Source: Circinella minor (taxonomy: Eukaryota; Mucoromycota; Mucoromycetes; Mucorales; Lichtheimiaceae). Taken from it: a stretch of 64,000 nucleotides of DNA. The notes beneath the pieces were generated by a model that worked only from the letters and a program-made list of their open reading frames with translations, searched no databases and had not been told where the DNA came from. The position numbers and the translations under genes were made by a program. Each line of letters starts with the position of its first letter. Position 1 is the stretch's first letter. The stretch covers positions 1 through 64,000 of the forward strand of contig JAEPRB010000100.1 in NCBI GenBank assembly GCA_016758965.1. The letters are read 5' to 3'. Shown one piece after another: positions 10,342 through 22,505 of this stretch.

Positions 10342-13300
10342 CTACAATTTGTGCATCCCAGCGTGCTTAGAGTGGAATAAGAGAGGTCGACTGTGTAATT
10401 CAAGAGGGTTACCAGACCAAATGACAAATTCATCAATATTCTTCTTCTCATTATTAATGGCGACATTATTTTCTCTCACGAGACCAAAGATTTCTTGTAA
10501 ATTAGAGGTGACAAATCGGATAGCATCAGCTTCTGTAATTGTTCCTTCAGAACTTGGTGAAGTAGCTGAAAGCCATCCAGCATCCCAAGCCAAATTTCGT
10601 GCTAAACCATCATCACTTACACCTAATCCGATCTTGACACCATGTTGATGAAGCACATGAGCAGCAGTACCATTGGTTAAAGGTGCGCCTGTTAAGCAAT
10701 GAAGAGAATCGAATTGAGATGGAGTACACAAGTGGGGTCGTAAGATAACTGGGATATTAGCTTCAGCAAGATGTTTTGCCACCAAATGGGATTCAGCACC
10801 CCCCATAATGACGAAACGTGCTTTAGGGAATGATTGCTGTTTAAGTAGAATAATAGATGCAATCTCATCCTTGTTATTCACTGAAATAATAGTTGGAATT
10901 TCACCACGAGCTGCTTTTCCGAAATAGTTATCATTGGTCTTATGCTCTGACAAAACTTGACGGATGTATGCTATTTGTGATGAGACGGTGGAAAAGCTAT
11001 CAGATTTCACATTGTCACCAATTTGCAAATGAAGAGCTACTTGAGGTTCAATGAGGGCTCCTTGTGTGAGAACTATTTGTATTGTTGTTGTTGTTTTTTT
11101 ACCAAAAAAAAAAATCATGTTAATTCATCTATTGGCATTGTTATATATCTAAGAAAAAATAATAATTTAGCTTACGTGAATCGGCACCTGTCTTAAATGC
11201 AGCACTTATACCGACGACAACATTTTTCGACATGGGAGCACTGATAGCTGTAAGAACACCTCCCTTATAAGCTTCTTCCAAATGACGAGTGCTTAACTTG
11301 ATACCATCAATAGCTTGAACAATATCCTTGGGATTATGTGATGAAGAAGGCTTTACAATACCATCACCAGTAGATCCTTCGGATGGAATTTCTGTCAATC
11401 CCAACTTGGACCCCACAGCAATCAATCCCTATATATGTAAAAAAGTATTGAGATATTGAAATAGATATATTATATAATTTTATTTTTATTTTTTTCATCA
11501 AATTGACAAAAATAAAATAAAATAAACTTACAGGAATAATATAACCTCCTTGAACATCGACATGAGTCAACGGCTCATCTGTAGAACTTGTAATAACAGT
11601 ATCCGAGCAATCTTGGGCAGTACAAATAATCTCGCCATTATGAACAAGTACCTGAACGGGACCATCTACATCAACATCATTGCCAAGAATAACACGACCC
11701 ACGTTTGTAAACATTGCTGATTTTTGTTGTGAAGCTACACTGCTTAAATCGACAACGTTTTCCATTTGTTCTGAGGTGGTGGTAGTAGTATAAGTCTTTT
11801 TATCAACAACGGGTGAGATGGGCTTTTCATCAAATAATGGAACACCATCAATAAACACTTGCAATGGTGTAGCACCAAGAGCCAATGGTTCCCGATCCCA
11901 GATAACAACATCAGCATCATAGCCAACTTTAAGAGATCCGACACGATGACCGAGACCGATAGCATTCGCTGGGACGGATGTAACGGCCTTAAAAGCTTCT
12001 TGGGGTGGTAAACCATAATGACTCGATTTTGCTGCTTCGAAGACTAAATGTTGCGAGTTCAATACGGGATGATCACTTTTCAGAGCCACTGGGAGTCCTG
12101 CTTCATATAAAATCTTGGGACTAAAAGGAGAAGCTTGGAATGCTTCTTTTTTGTAACCCCAATGATCAGCAAATGTGGCGATGGTGATGTTGTTTCGAGC
12201 ACGCTTAATAATATCAGGAATAAGATAAGCATCTAGAGCATGATGAAAAGCACTAATTGTAAAGTTGAATTCGATAGAGTGACGAATCATGGCTTCGATA
12301 TCATGTGTTTCATAACAGTGGACATTGAGTAATACGTCGCCACGAAGCAATGCTACAAGTGATTCGAGCTTTAACTCTTCTGGGAAACGGGTTTCAAGTC
12401 GAGATGTTTCTGGATCAATGTTTTGAGCTGCACTACACCAGTCATTTTGAGCATTCAATAATGATCGTGCATCGTCCAAACGTTGTCTGAAGAGATATGC
12501 CTCACCCATTCCTAATAATAATCAGCTTAGTATGTTAAACGATAATAAAATTAGGACCAACTTAAATAAAATTAGTATGAAACGTACTTGTTTTAGGCAT
12601 ACGACCAAATTTACCATAGAAATTCTATATATAATATTAAGACGATGTACTTTGCGTTTAGCATCTATGTACTATTTTTCTTTTGAAAAAAAAATAAAGG
12701 GAAAAAATTATACTTTTGGATTTTCACCGCATGCCATTTTCATCCATCGCCATTTGGCATCAATTTCTTCATCAATACCAGCTTGAATAAGCATATCTTC
12801 ATTACTGGTAGTTGCTACTGGACGTAATTTGAATACAAAAGCTTCACCACCCATCTGATTTGCTGAACCAGGTAAAACGAGAGCTGTTGTGACACCACCC
12901 GATGCAACGATTTTAATAGCTTTATCATTTGGATTAAATGCATCTAATGAACGAACAAACGGAGTAAGAGGTGATGTTGCTTCATTTACTTCCATAGATC
13001 CGGCAAGATATGGCCAACTATACAAGCCCAAATGACTAAATATAGAGATTTTTTACAAAATTGGATTTTGTGATTATTATTATTATTATTGCACCAGTAG
13101 ACTGGATCAGAAGATCCGTTTTATATTTTTTGGCTTCTCATAAATCTTTTATATTGCTTACCTATGCATATCAACAATACCAGGACTAACAACATGTCCA
13201 CCCACATCAATGATTTTGATATCCATATCTTCTGATACATTGATATTCTGTTCGATTTTAGCAATGACGCCATTTTGCAGTAAAATGTCAACATCTTTTA

Positions 13301-13790
13301 ATATTTGACCTTCACCATCCCAAACTATTGCGTTTTTGAGTAACACGGGTTGAACATCAGCAGTAGCTCTGGGATTTTTTCGCTTTGTATCAGGTCGATT
13401 GATCGGTTTAGACCGTTGGATTGCTTCACATTTAGCCAGACCTTCCAGTAAAGCGGATTCTGGAATACCAGCTTTGATGGGTGCTTTGATATGATTTCTA
13501 TTAGGTAGTGGAAGTTGTTCACTATAATCGTCAGGAAGGAACAATGCAATGATAAAACCAACAACAAGACAAAGAATGACGAGTGCACAAAGAACATAAC
13601 CGAGACGTTGTTTCAGTAATTGTTTGTAGTCGTACTGTTTGATTTTGTCCCAAGGTGTTGCGTCGTCATTCAACCCGTTACTGTTGTTTCCTAGCAAGTT
13701 GGTGGAACTGCTGTTGCTAGGCTGTGCAGAATTCTCGTTGTCATTCTCATTGACAGGAATCGCGTCATATCCTTGTTTCCTTGCCGACAT
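10342..13790 (-). CDS. Membrane-anchored protein with two tandem amidohydrolase-like domains
   Basis: Six exons (13790–13162, 13035–12714, 12624–12588, 12511–11532, 11428–11176, 11072–10342) join in frame to 983 residues. A cytosolic, Asn/Ser-rich N-terminus precedes one membrane helix at about 64–86 (LGYVLCALVILCLVVGFIIALFLP), so this is a type II anchor with the enzyme outside the cytosol. The first domain has the metal-binding HxH (His209, His211 in VDMHSHLG), further histidines at 394 and 419/420, a late aspartate at 476 (LKSDHPV) and the closing GYDADVVIWD. From about residue 590 the composite beta segment starts again (…GGYIIPGL) but where HxH belongs it reads AVGSKLGL, so the second domain lacks that site. 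A later SDDGLARNLAWDAG and a C-terminal ITEADAIRFVT keep the fold. Substrate is unknown. Exon 3 is only 37 nt. Confidence 0.85.
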
Positions 13791-14242
13791 ATTGTCAAAT
13801 GAACAAACAATCGATTAACGAAAACGCGACAAGCAATTAAAAAGAAAAAAATAAAAAGAAAATAAGAAAAAGTGATTGAAGAAAAAAAAAAGGTTGACGA
13901 TAGGTTTATAAGTGTATAGATACATACAAGCAGGAGTTGGCAAAAGTCGTTTCATCTTCCGCTATCCTTTTCCCATGCGGTATAAACCCTATAATCACTT
14001 TGTTTAACTTAAACACAAAAGTATCGTGCATGATATACTAATCTCCTCCCAACCCCCAACCCCAAAAAAAAATAAAATAAAATAAAATAAAAACTAACTC
14101 ATATAACAACCAACATCCTTCAATGTATATATTTTTTCTGTTTATTATTACAGCAACCCTCATTTTTTATTATTGAAAGGTAATTTTGCAAGATGGAAAA
14201 TATAAAAAAAAAGAATGAAGGGGAGGGAAAAAAACAAAAAGT
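13791..14242. other. Intergenic region between the amidohydrolase and eS1 genes
   Basis: About 450 bp, with the amidohydrolase promoter at its left and the eS1 3' end at its right. It contains an A/G-rich block (13835–13900) and AAAAT repeats (14070–14092). No gene seen. Confidence 0.4.
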
Positions 14243-15672
14243 TTAGACAGAGTCCAAAACTGGGGGTTCCTTGAATTCACCCTTGGGGACCTTGGAACCA
14301 ACTTCTTCACCGGCAGAAGAGCCACCGTGAAGAGCCAACAAGGCAGAGACATCGAACTTGGGTGCCTTCAAGATCTTGACCTTGCGGATATAGGTGTTTT
14401 GGAGGGGATAGATGCCTTGGCAAGCCTTTTCGATGCGGACAGCAATAGCATCTTGAGCAGAGGCCGAAGCGGTGGAGGTGACCTTGTTAACCAATTCCTT
14501 CAAGTCACAGGCAGCAGCTTCTTCAGTCATGATGTCGAACATCTTCTTGCGGATTTGACGGACTTGAGCAGATTGAGCATAAGTAGTCTTCTTAAGTTGA
14601 TTGCGACGACGAGCAGTGAAGGAGATGGTGAAAAGACGGACGAGGTAACCATCAGTGGTCTTGATATCAACGAAAGCTTCAATCAAAGTTTGCCACTTCT
14701 TGACCATGGAACGGAGCTTGTCGGAGGTCATGTCCATACCGTAGAAGTTGGTAAGACAGTTCTTGCCTTGGATTTCATCAACCTTAAGTTGGATCTTACG
14801 GAAAGAACGGGATTCGTCCTTGTTAAGATCACCAAGGGAAGTTTCGATAACACGACCGCTCAAAGAGTCGTTGGCGTTACCTAAAAATAAATCATAAATT
14901 CCACTTTTAGTAAATCCATGAAAAGAAATCATTATCCAAAAAAAACAAAAAGCCTCTTTTTATTGTCTTAAATACTTACGCAAACCTTGAGTACGGTTGA
15001 CCAAAGTCTTACCGACTTGGCGAACCTCAAACATGGAGGGTGCCTTGATATCGTACCAGTCCTTACGGGTGAAGGGATCGACTCTATTAACGATGAATAA
15101 ATAAACGTATGAATGTGTGAGCGTACTGATCTAAATCAAAAATTGGATCGTCATGCTGATTTTCTCTTTTATCTCTTTCATTTTGCTGTCGTGGTCCATT
15201 TTGTCGGTTGAATATTTCTTTTATCCCTTCTCCTCGCATCGTCTTTGTTGTTGAAAAAGAAAATATTAAGTTGATAATGTGCACAAGATAAAAAACCGAT
15301 CGACATTTTTTTTGCAAAACGAAAAAGAGAGAAAAAAAGTTGACATTGCTATTGTTAACATGAATAACAAAAAAATAGTGTACTTACACCTTCTTCTTAA
15401 GACCCTTCTTTCCTTTGCTAAGGCGTCTATAAGAATTTATATAAATTATTTATGATTAGCATTTTACGTTCATTTATTTATTTGAAATCCTCGTATGACA
15501 AGGTTTTAAAATGTTGGGGTATGCTCGATTCTTACTTATTCTTGCCAACAGCTATATAGAAAGAATGAAATAAATGTATTTAGTAATGGATTGATGGTTA
15601 TAATGAATGGATGCATGTTGATATATGATGGATAGCTTCTACATCCACTTCTTTTCTTATGTACATACCCAT
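14243..15672 (-). CDS. RPS1: 40S ribosomal protein eS1 (S3a)
   Basis: Five coding exons (15672–15669, 15551–15536, 15426–15388, 15083–14980, 14880–14243) give 266 residues, close to the family's usual 255–265. The start reads [19 protein letters not shown], followed by [19 protein letters not shown], diagnostic of eS1. The body includes [14 protein letters not shown] and [14 protein letters not shown]. The first three coding exons are 4, 16 and 39 nt, and every join preserves frame and protein identity. Codon use is more GC-rich (AAG, GTC, CTT/TTG with C endings) than neighbouring genes, as expected for high expression. Intron 1 shares the ATCCAT motif with eL42 intron 1. Confidence 0.95.
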
Positions 15673-15988
15673 TGTCGATGGATTTCTGAAAAGGAAGTTC
15701 TACTTGGCCACGGATTCCACGGCTACTTGACGGCCAAGCTAATTTTCCAACACCGATAAAAAATACTCCTCTTATAACCACATAAGGCAATGACGTTTTT
15801 TTTTTTTCAGTTACAATTATTCTCCCTTTAGTTTCACCAAATATTTGGAACATAATTATTTTTTATTCATTTAGATGAACCAAAACTTTTGATATTTAGT
15901 CTTTATTTATGGCTGATTAAAATTAAACTATGTCATTATCTTATCCATATTATTTATAACACTATTTTCATAAACATTTTTGTATATC
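15673..15988. other. Intergenic region upstream of eS1
   Basis: About 316 bp between the eS1 start codon and the 3' end of the gamma-glutamyltransferase-like gene, both minus strand. The eS1 promoter must lie here. It contains a T9 run near 15798 and then AT-rich sequence. No specific control site recognised. Confidence 0.35.
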
Positions 15989-18933
15989 TTAGAGTTTACT
16001 TGTTATAACAATAGGAGCAGCTTGACCATCCGCACGAGGATCACTACCAGCAGCTAGAATACGTTTACCAGTGCGATCATCCTTATATACACGAATAATT
16101 TGAGCACGACCAAAGAATGAGCGATCTTTGGTAAGGTAACAAGTGTGGCCCATTGAAGTTAGTTTCTTGACAACTTTTGGATCGATGCCGTTTTCGATAT
16201 ACACAATAGAAGTGTTCATATCTGTGAATAATTTTAACAAAGAAGATAAATGAGATTGTTCGGATTTAGGAGGAGTGATGCAAATTCTAGGAAGATCAAC
16301 AGCATGTTGAGGATTTGCATGGTAGTTTAATAAGTTCATAAGCATTTGAACATGGCCTTGCGGTTGCTGAAACGATCCCATAACTATATGTTTCCATTAT
16401 GGATATAAAGACAATATATTGGAAATTAAGTTTATTGAAAAAAAAAATAATTTATACTTCTTGTTTGTTTTTAAGCATATCATATATGTATAGTCGAATA
16501 CTTACTACCAAAACATATTTCGAGTTCATGTTTACCAGATGATGTCTTTCGAGTGAGCATAGGAGGAATCAGGGTCGAGTTGGGACGTTTTTTAGGTCCC
16601 ACACAATTGGGATGATCATCGATGAGAATGAAACCACTGCCTCGGCTATGAATAACAAAACCCCAACCATCAGGTACGATACAGGACTATCGCAATATAT
16701 AGAAGAAAAAATTAGTAAAGCAAAAATCAGATAAAAAGTTTTTATGTACATTTTTTTTCAAACTATATAAAAAAACTTACTCCAAAATAACTATAGTTGG
16801 AATTCTTTTAAAAAAAATCAAATAAGCGGTAGTTTAGCAAAGTAGACATCTAACATAATTCTTTACTTGGTCTTGACAATTACAATACACTAAATTTTCA
16901 ATACTCACAATAAAACTACATGCATTTCCTTCGCGATCAACAACACAAAAGTATACAGTATTGCTATCTTGTTCTGGATGACCTTTTTTGAGCTTATTGT
17001 TTCGTTTCTTTAAATTCACTAACTTAGCACGTTGAGATAAATATGATTTGCTTAATAACATGTCAATCGGTACTGCTGTAGAATGAACTTGTGGATCTGT
17101 CACGTAATATCGTGTATCAGCAAATGCTATTCGCATAGCCTCTATGATTAAGTGTAGATATTCAGCAGAATGGTGTTCAATTTTGGAGAAATCCAATCCA
17201 TGTTCTTCTTCTAATGCACGAATGATCCCTAGAGCTATGAGCGCTGTGATACCTTGACTATTCGGTGGCATTTCCCATAATGTATAGTCATGGTAATCAA
17301 TGGATATAGGCTCGATAATTTCCGATTTGTGGGAAGCAAGGTCCTCATGCGTCAACAAACCTCCACGGGATTGAATACTATTAACAATAGCATCAGCAAT
17401 TGGGCCCTTGTAAAAACCATTTTTTCCATGCTCTGCAACGGTTTTAAAAGTTCTTTTTTGACATATATAATCAATAGATAAAATAGTAAGAGGTTAGAAA
17501 TTTGAACTCTTCTGGTTTTGTACACTCAGATCTATAAGCTGAACTTACTTTGCAAGGTCGGGCAGATACATCATTTCACCTTCTTCAGGAGATCGTATAC
17601 CATCGATAAGCATTGTGGATTTACCGTTGCCCGTTTTTTTCAGTCGCGGCTCTAGTCCTTTCCACTATATGAGAAAAATCATTTCGTATGACACAACATT
17701 AATTTTTTTTTCCTCTTAAATGTGCTTATAGATACTATACCCCTTTCGCTACAATAGGAGACACTGGAAAACTGGAAATTAACAATTAAGTTAGTACTAC
17801 TCAATAGTGCCAAGCAGAGGATTGCTTCTTCATTAATAATAAAAAGTATTTTTATTACTAAAAAAAACATATAACGAAATTCACAATCTTACCCATTCTC
17901 AGCCAAATCTATTGCTGGTTGAAAGAGAGTGGCTAAATCTATCTTTCCAGACCCAAAAAGCTCCACTGTATCAACCCATGCAGCAGCAGCACCAGGTACA
18001 ATTGCACCATGGATATTTTCAATTGGAATTGTTAAGCCAGTAATTCCGGCTTTTTGACGAAGATAATCCAAAGTCAGCATGGCGGGAGCTCTATGGCATG
18101 ATGTGCAACAACAACAAAAAAAAATATATTTGAGCCCTATTTACTTCTTTAATTTACAGATTTCTTTTGGAAATATTACCTTCCTGTTCCATTTAATCCG
18201 GTGACCTTGCATGACTTGGAATTATAAAACAAACATGATGCATCTCCTCCTATCCCAGTTGACCCAGGCACTACAACATAATATAATTTCAACACATGAA
18301 TAACACATAATAATGAAACAAGACCGATTCAATATATATTATTATATGGAAACTCTTCAAATTTTCTTTTTCTTTTTTGTTTTCTTCGATTACATACTGA
18401 CTACATTCAGAGCAGCAGCTAAAAGGGAGTGTGTTAAGGGAAAAATAAGCATAAATAGTGAACATATACGTTAGTTCATTAACAATTAATTATCTATTTC
18501 GTGCGTAATTTATTGTTATTACCAACAGCAACAGCTGCATCCTAAAGTAAAGGAAATGTTGAAAAAAAAATAACCTGTTAGTAAAAAAAATCTATCACCA
18601 TCATCATTTACTAAAACTTTGTTGTTGTAATTTATGAAAAATAAAATAAGAAAACTTACGGCAGCATTTCCACCTTTCTTGAGTATTTCGGCACCAATTT
18701 GAGCTGCAATAGGATGTCTATATACGTATGGATTACATCATATTTTTTTATCATTACAATTGGAAAAAAAACGAATATGTAGTTGTAGCATTATGGTGTC
18801 CGCCTCCCGTAGGAAATGTTTTATTTGAAACATAATTAAATAAGAATAAATATACATACGGACAAGCAACCATCCCTTCAGTCCCATAGACAGTAGAGCG
18901 ACGAGAAATAAATGGAAGCGGGTCAGAAGCCAT
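15989..18933 (-). CDS. Gamma-glutamyltransferase family protein without signal peptide
   Basis: Twelve exons join in frame to 583 residues: 18933–18860, 18717–18660, 18541–18523, 18418–18398, 18270–18180, 18090–17893, 17771–17741, 17664–17549, 17452–16909, 16804–16781, 16686–16506, 16383–15989. Family landmarks occur in order: HPIAAQIGAEILKKGGNAADAAVA, PGSTGIGGD, WEMPPNSQGITAL and the nucleophile region with Thr368 (SNTVYFCVVDREGNACSF), followed by INSNYSYFG. These enzymes self-cleave before that threonine and then hydrolyse or transfer gamma-glutamyl groups, mainly from glutathione. The N-terminus (MASDPLPFISRRST) has no signal peptide or membrane helix, unlike secreted or vacuolar GGTs, so a cytosolic relative is likely. 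Several exons are tiny (19, 21, 24, 31 nt). Confidence 0.88.
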
Positions 18934-21457
18934 GCTGTTGAGAGTGATAGTAAATGAAAGAAAGAAAGAAAGAAAAATAATACTATGAGAGTATTTACAA
19001 TAAAGGAGTTCGTATAAATGCCAGTGATAGCAATCTATAAAATTAGATTATCCGGCTACAACAACTTGTTTATGAAGAGAAGATAACCCCTGCAGAAAAA
19101 CATTACTATATTAGTTATGTCAATGACAATTTTGGACAGACAAATAGAAATTCTAGCGATATTAAGAATCTGTTGAGAACTCATTAGATAATATAATAAT
19201 TTCATGACAATCTGAACATGATTTTATCACTGCTGAAATTCGACCGTTACTTTTTAAAAAGAGAATATTAAAATAAGCGGTTGTGTTTATACGTATACAT
19301 TATTTATAAAGCTTTTTTTATGACGATTCGTTTGTAAATATGACAGGAAGAAATAATTGCAATGGCGTTTTTTTTACACTCAGTACATCTAGGAGTATTA
19401 CTAATGAGTATGAAGCCACATCCTAGATTATGAAGTAAAAATTATTAAGAGCTTTATGTAACTACAGAGAAGCCCCGTTAATTTCATCCATGTTTAATTT
19501 CAACCCCCGTTAATTTACTGGTTTTTGCCAGGAATAGTTGCAAAACATAGTATCAACTTTCACATCCCCTTTATTTTCACTTTCACAATGATTTTGAAGG
19601 CTTGAAATTAAGCGATCTTCCAACACATGACTTGAGAAAGGCTCTTATTAGTTTTCTGCGATAAAGAAGCTACACAAAGTGGCTTGTTTCAAAGACAGCA
19701 ACTGTCCGAATCTAGTTGAGAACCAAAGGGACTATGATAGCTCTACTTCAGTACCAACATTGATTGTATTTATGGTCCTCACATACTTTTTTTTTAGTGA
19801 TTACTCTTGCTATATAATATGAACCATATTACACGGCCACTTATATATATACTGCTTTATTTATTATTAATTTTTTCTGTCAAACGTTTTACCCGTATTT
19901 GCTTCCAACATGGTGCCTCGATAATTTCATTCCACCGTTAATTTCACAAAATAGCCAGGAATGAAGTATATGAAATTAACGGGGCTCTTCTGTAATATGA
20001 TGATCACGCTAGTTGCTCTTTTATTATAAATAAACAAGTAAACAATAAACATCCATATTAGGTATGCAGCTTCGAATGAATAAATGAATGAAGTACGAAC
20101 TGGAAAGTCACTGTATGTATTGTCTACTATTTTTATCAGGAGGCATTATTATAATGTACGTACGTACGTATGGCTTATTTTGATATTGATGATTTTTTTC
20201 CCAAAATAATAGCTGGCAAAGCTAGTATCGTCTTTTATAATTATCAACTGCATCCTGAACCTAAAGAGAACATTTATAGTGAGTTTAGTAAATCAAGTGA
20301 TTTGCTGATGTAAGAGTGTTTCATACATAAGAGAACAAAAATTATGAAGTACCATCTCAGTTTAGAAGAACAACACCTATCAATAAATGATAGTACAGTA
20401 CAAGATTGATGCGTATTTTTGTTAAGAGCTACCATATATATATATATATATTATAAAGCACACGAGAGGCAAATATTTTAAGATGATATTAATTCACAAT
20501 AACACAAACAATTGTCTTGTGAAATACATACGAACTAGCAACCAAGCAATTAGTGTTCTTATAATACATACTTAGTAATGTGAAGTAAAAGGAAAAAAAG
20601 AATGATTAAAGTCGTGTTGGAGTTGATAATGGTTAAAAAAAAGGCAACTTTCCTCTTCTTTAGTAGTAATATATTTTGCTGATACTTTATATGTATATTA
20701 ACAAATCCATGAAGTCATGTATTGATTATTTATTAGTTAGCCACTATCCACAACAGTGTTACTTTGTAGCATAAAATAATATTATGTAAATAAAAGATGA
20801 ATATGCTTTTTGTAAGACTGAAAAAAAGAGCGCTTAGTTGGAGAACAAGTTTAACCTGTATACCATCGTAGCCAATGATGCCCGTTCCCTTTGCATATAA
20901 TGTCCCACACAGTGGTAACGGTTTCCATGGCAATTTTTTTTACTATTGTATCACTAAGGTAATAATGTAACACTATAGTGGAATGAGCTTATATCGTTTT
21001 TTGCATTAAAAGTCATGTTCAAGCCCTTTTTTAGTTACCTACCCTATACTTGGGAAACAAAAATTGTAAATATAATAATCCCACCGACCTTATGCGTACC
21101 ACAAGGTTTGAAGAAGCACAGACATGGTTTTTTCTTATCTATACATATTGAAGCTTAATTTTATTATGTGATATATATGCATGGTGCTTTAAAATTGAGT
21201 GGCTTATGCTTTCTTAAGCATGAATATCATATTTAAAATCAAAGCTAACATTCTTCTCAAAAGAAATAAGACGCACAAAAAAAGATTTGTTTGATATTTT
21301 TTACATAACTCGAAGAAGCTACCAGAAAAATATAAAAAAAAACAATCTCCGAATAAAAAAAATGCCACAAGCGCAAAAAGTCGTGTTTGTAAGAGTGGAC
21401 CAGCATTTTTTTTTTTTTTGGTTGTTTCCTTGACAAAAAATAATAATAAATCACAAA
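18934..21457. other. Long intergenic region containing a MITE
   Basis: About 2.5 kb between divergent genes. It contains the TIR-bounded element listed separately at 19465–19992, GTAC repeats near 20157–20170 and an AT dinucleotide tract near 20435–20450. One minus-strand stretch (20933–20856) could be read as a short exon but no continuation was found. The p23 promoter, with a T14 run at about 21407–21420, lies at the right end. Confidence 0.45.
19465..19992. mobile_element. MITE-like element with TA target site and CAG…CTG ends
   Basis: Terminal inverted repeats: left end CAGAGAAGCCCCGTTAATTT, right end (reverse complement) CAGAAGAGCCCCGTTAATTT, continuing into TCAT on both sides. TA flanks each end (TA at 19463–19464 and 19993–19994), as for Tc1/mariner/pogo elements. 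Length is 528 bp. Inside each end the block CCGTTAATTT and the word CCAGGAAT recur in mirrored order, extending the symmetry to about 70 bp. No transposase ORF is visible, so it is a non-autonomous element. Confidence 0.75.
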
Positions 21458-22505
21458 ATGCCTCTTCATCCTACCGTACTTTGGGCTCAACGTAATGACC
21501 TTATTTATTTAACAGTTCAACTTGTTGACATCACTGTAAGTATAAAATGAAGCATAAAGTTATGATCTACTATCTTTCTCTCTTTTTTTTTTATTTTTTC
21601 ATCACTTAAAAGAACGCGAGGATTATAAATGGCGACACGCGCCTACTAACTTATCCCAACCAACAAAAAGCTCAACCAAAACTCATAACTTCTTTTATTA
21701 CATTATAAAATTTACTATTACTATTATTAGAAACCTCAAATTGATGTTACATCCGAACGCTTCCACTTTAAGGGTAAGGGTGAAAAGGAACAAAATGAAT
21801 ATGAAGCCGAAATTGAATTCTATGGTCCTGTTGATGTTGAGGTAATACACACACACACATATATATATATACAATAAAAATAGAAATATATTTTTGGGGG
21901 AGAAAGAAGCAATAGAGATACATTCATACAAAAGTAATAAAAAGAAAAAGAAAAAAAAAAAAAACTAACGACGAAAAATAAAATAATTATACGTGATTTT
22001 AGAAATCCAAACAACATTTGACTCCTCGTAACTTGACGATGGTTATTTATAAGAAGGAAGAAGGATATTGGCCCAAGTTGCAAAAGGGTGGTAAACTCAA
22101 CTTCCTCAAGGTCGATTTTGCTAGATGGAGAGACGAAGATGAGGAAGATGAGGAAGAAGGTGGAGGTCAAGACCCAATGGGCGCTATGGACTTCCAAAGC
22201 TTAATGTCACAAGCTGGTGGTAACTTGCCCAACATGGATGATTTGGTAAGAACATTTATATTTCTCATACAGGTTATTCGACCTTGATTAAAACATGGTT
22301 ACGATCGCTTATATATATTGGATATAAAAATAACACGTGTTCTTTAATATAAAATAGCCAGAAGATGATTCCAGCAGTGATGAAGAAGATGCAAAGGATA
22401 AAGAAACTACTGAAAAGAAAGGTAATACATAATAATAATCACATTGAAATTAGCATGTTTGTGTTTATTAACTTATTCATATTTTATATCCTTCAAATAG
22501 ATTGA
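21458..22505 (+). CDS. SBA1: Hsp90 co-chaperone p23 (Sba1/Wos2)
   Basis: Five exons (21458–21535, 21731–21841, 22003–22245, 22358–22421, 22501–22505) join to 166 residues, typical for p23. Residues 1–105 form the CS beta-sandwich: MPLHPTVLWAQRNDLIYLTV at the start and the signature PRNLTMVIYKKEEGYWPKL near the end, followed by the conserved FLKVDFARWRDEDE. A Gly/Met segment (GQDPMGAMDFQSLMSQAGG) and an acidic tail rich in Asp, Glu and Ser end the protein. p23 binds the ATP-bound Hsp90 dimer and slows client release. The last exon carries only five coding bases: two completing an aspartate codon plus the stop. Confidence 0.95.

Noticed and set aside
20733..20933. Minus-strand frame beginning MPWKPLPLCGTLYAKGTG
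   Set aside because: The first 26 residues look protein-like and a GT–AG join is possible, but the continuation stops within a dozen codons and no further exon could be found. Too little to call a gene.
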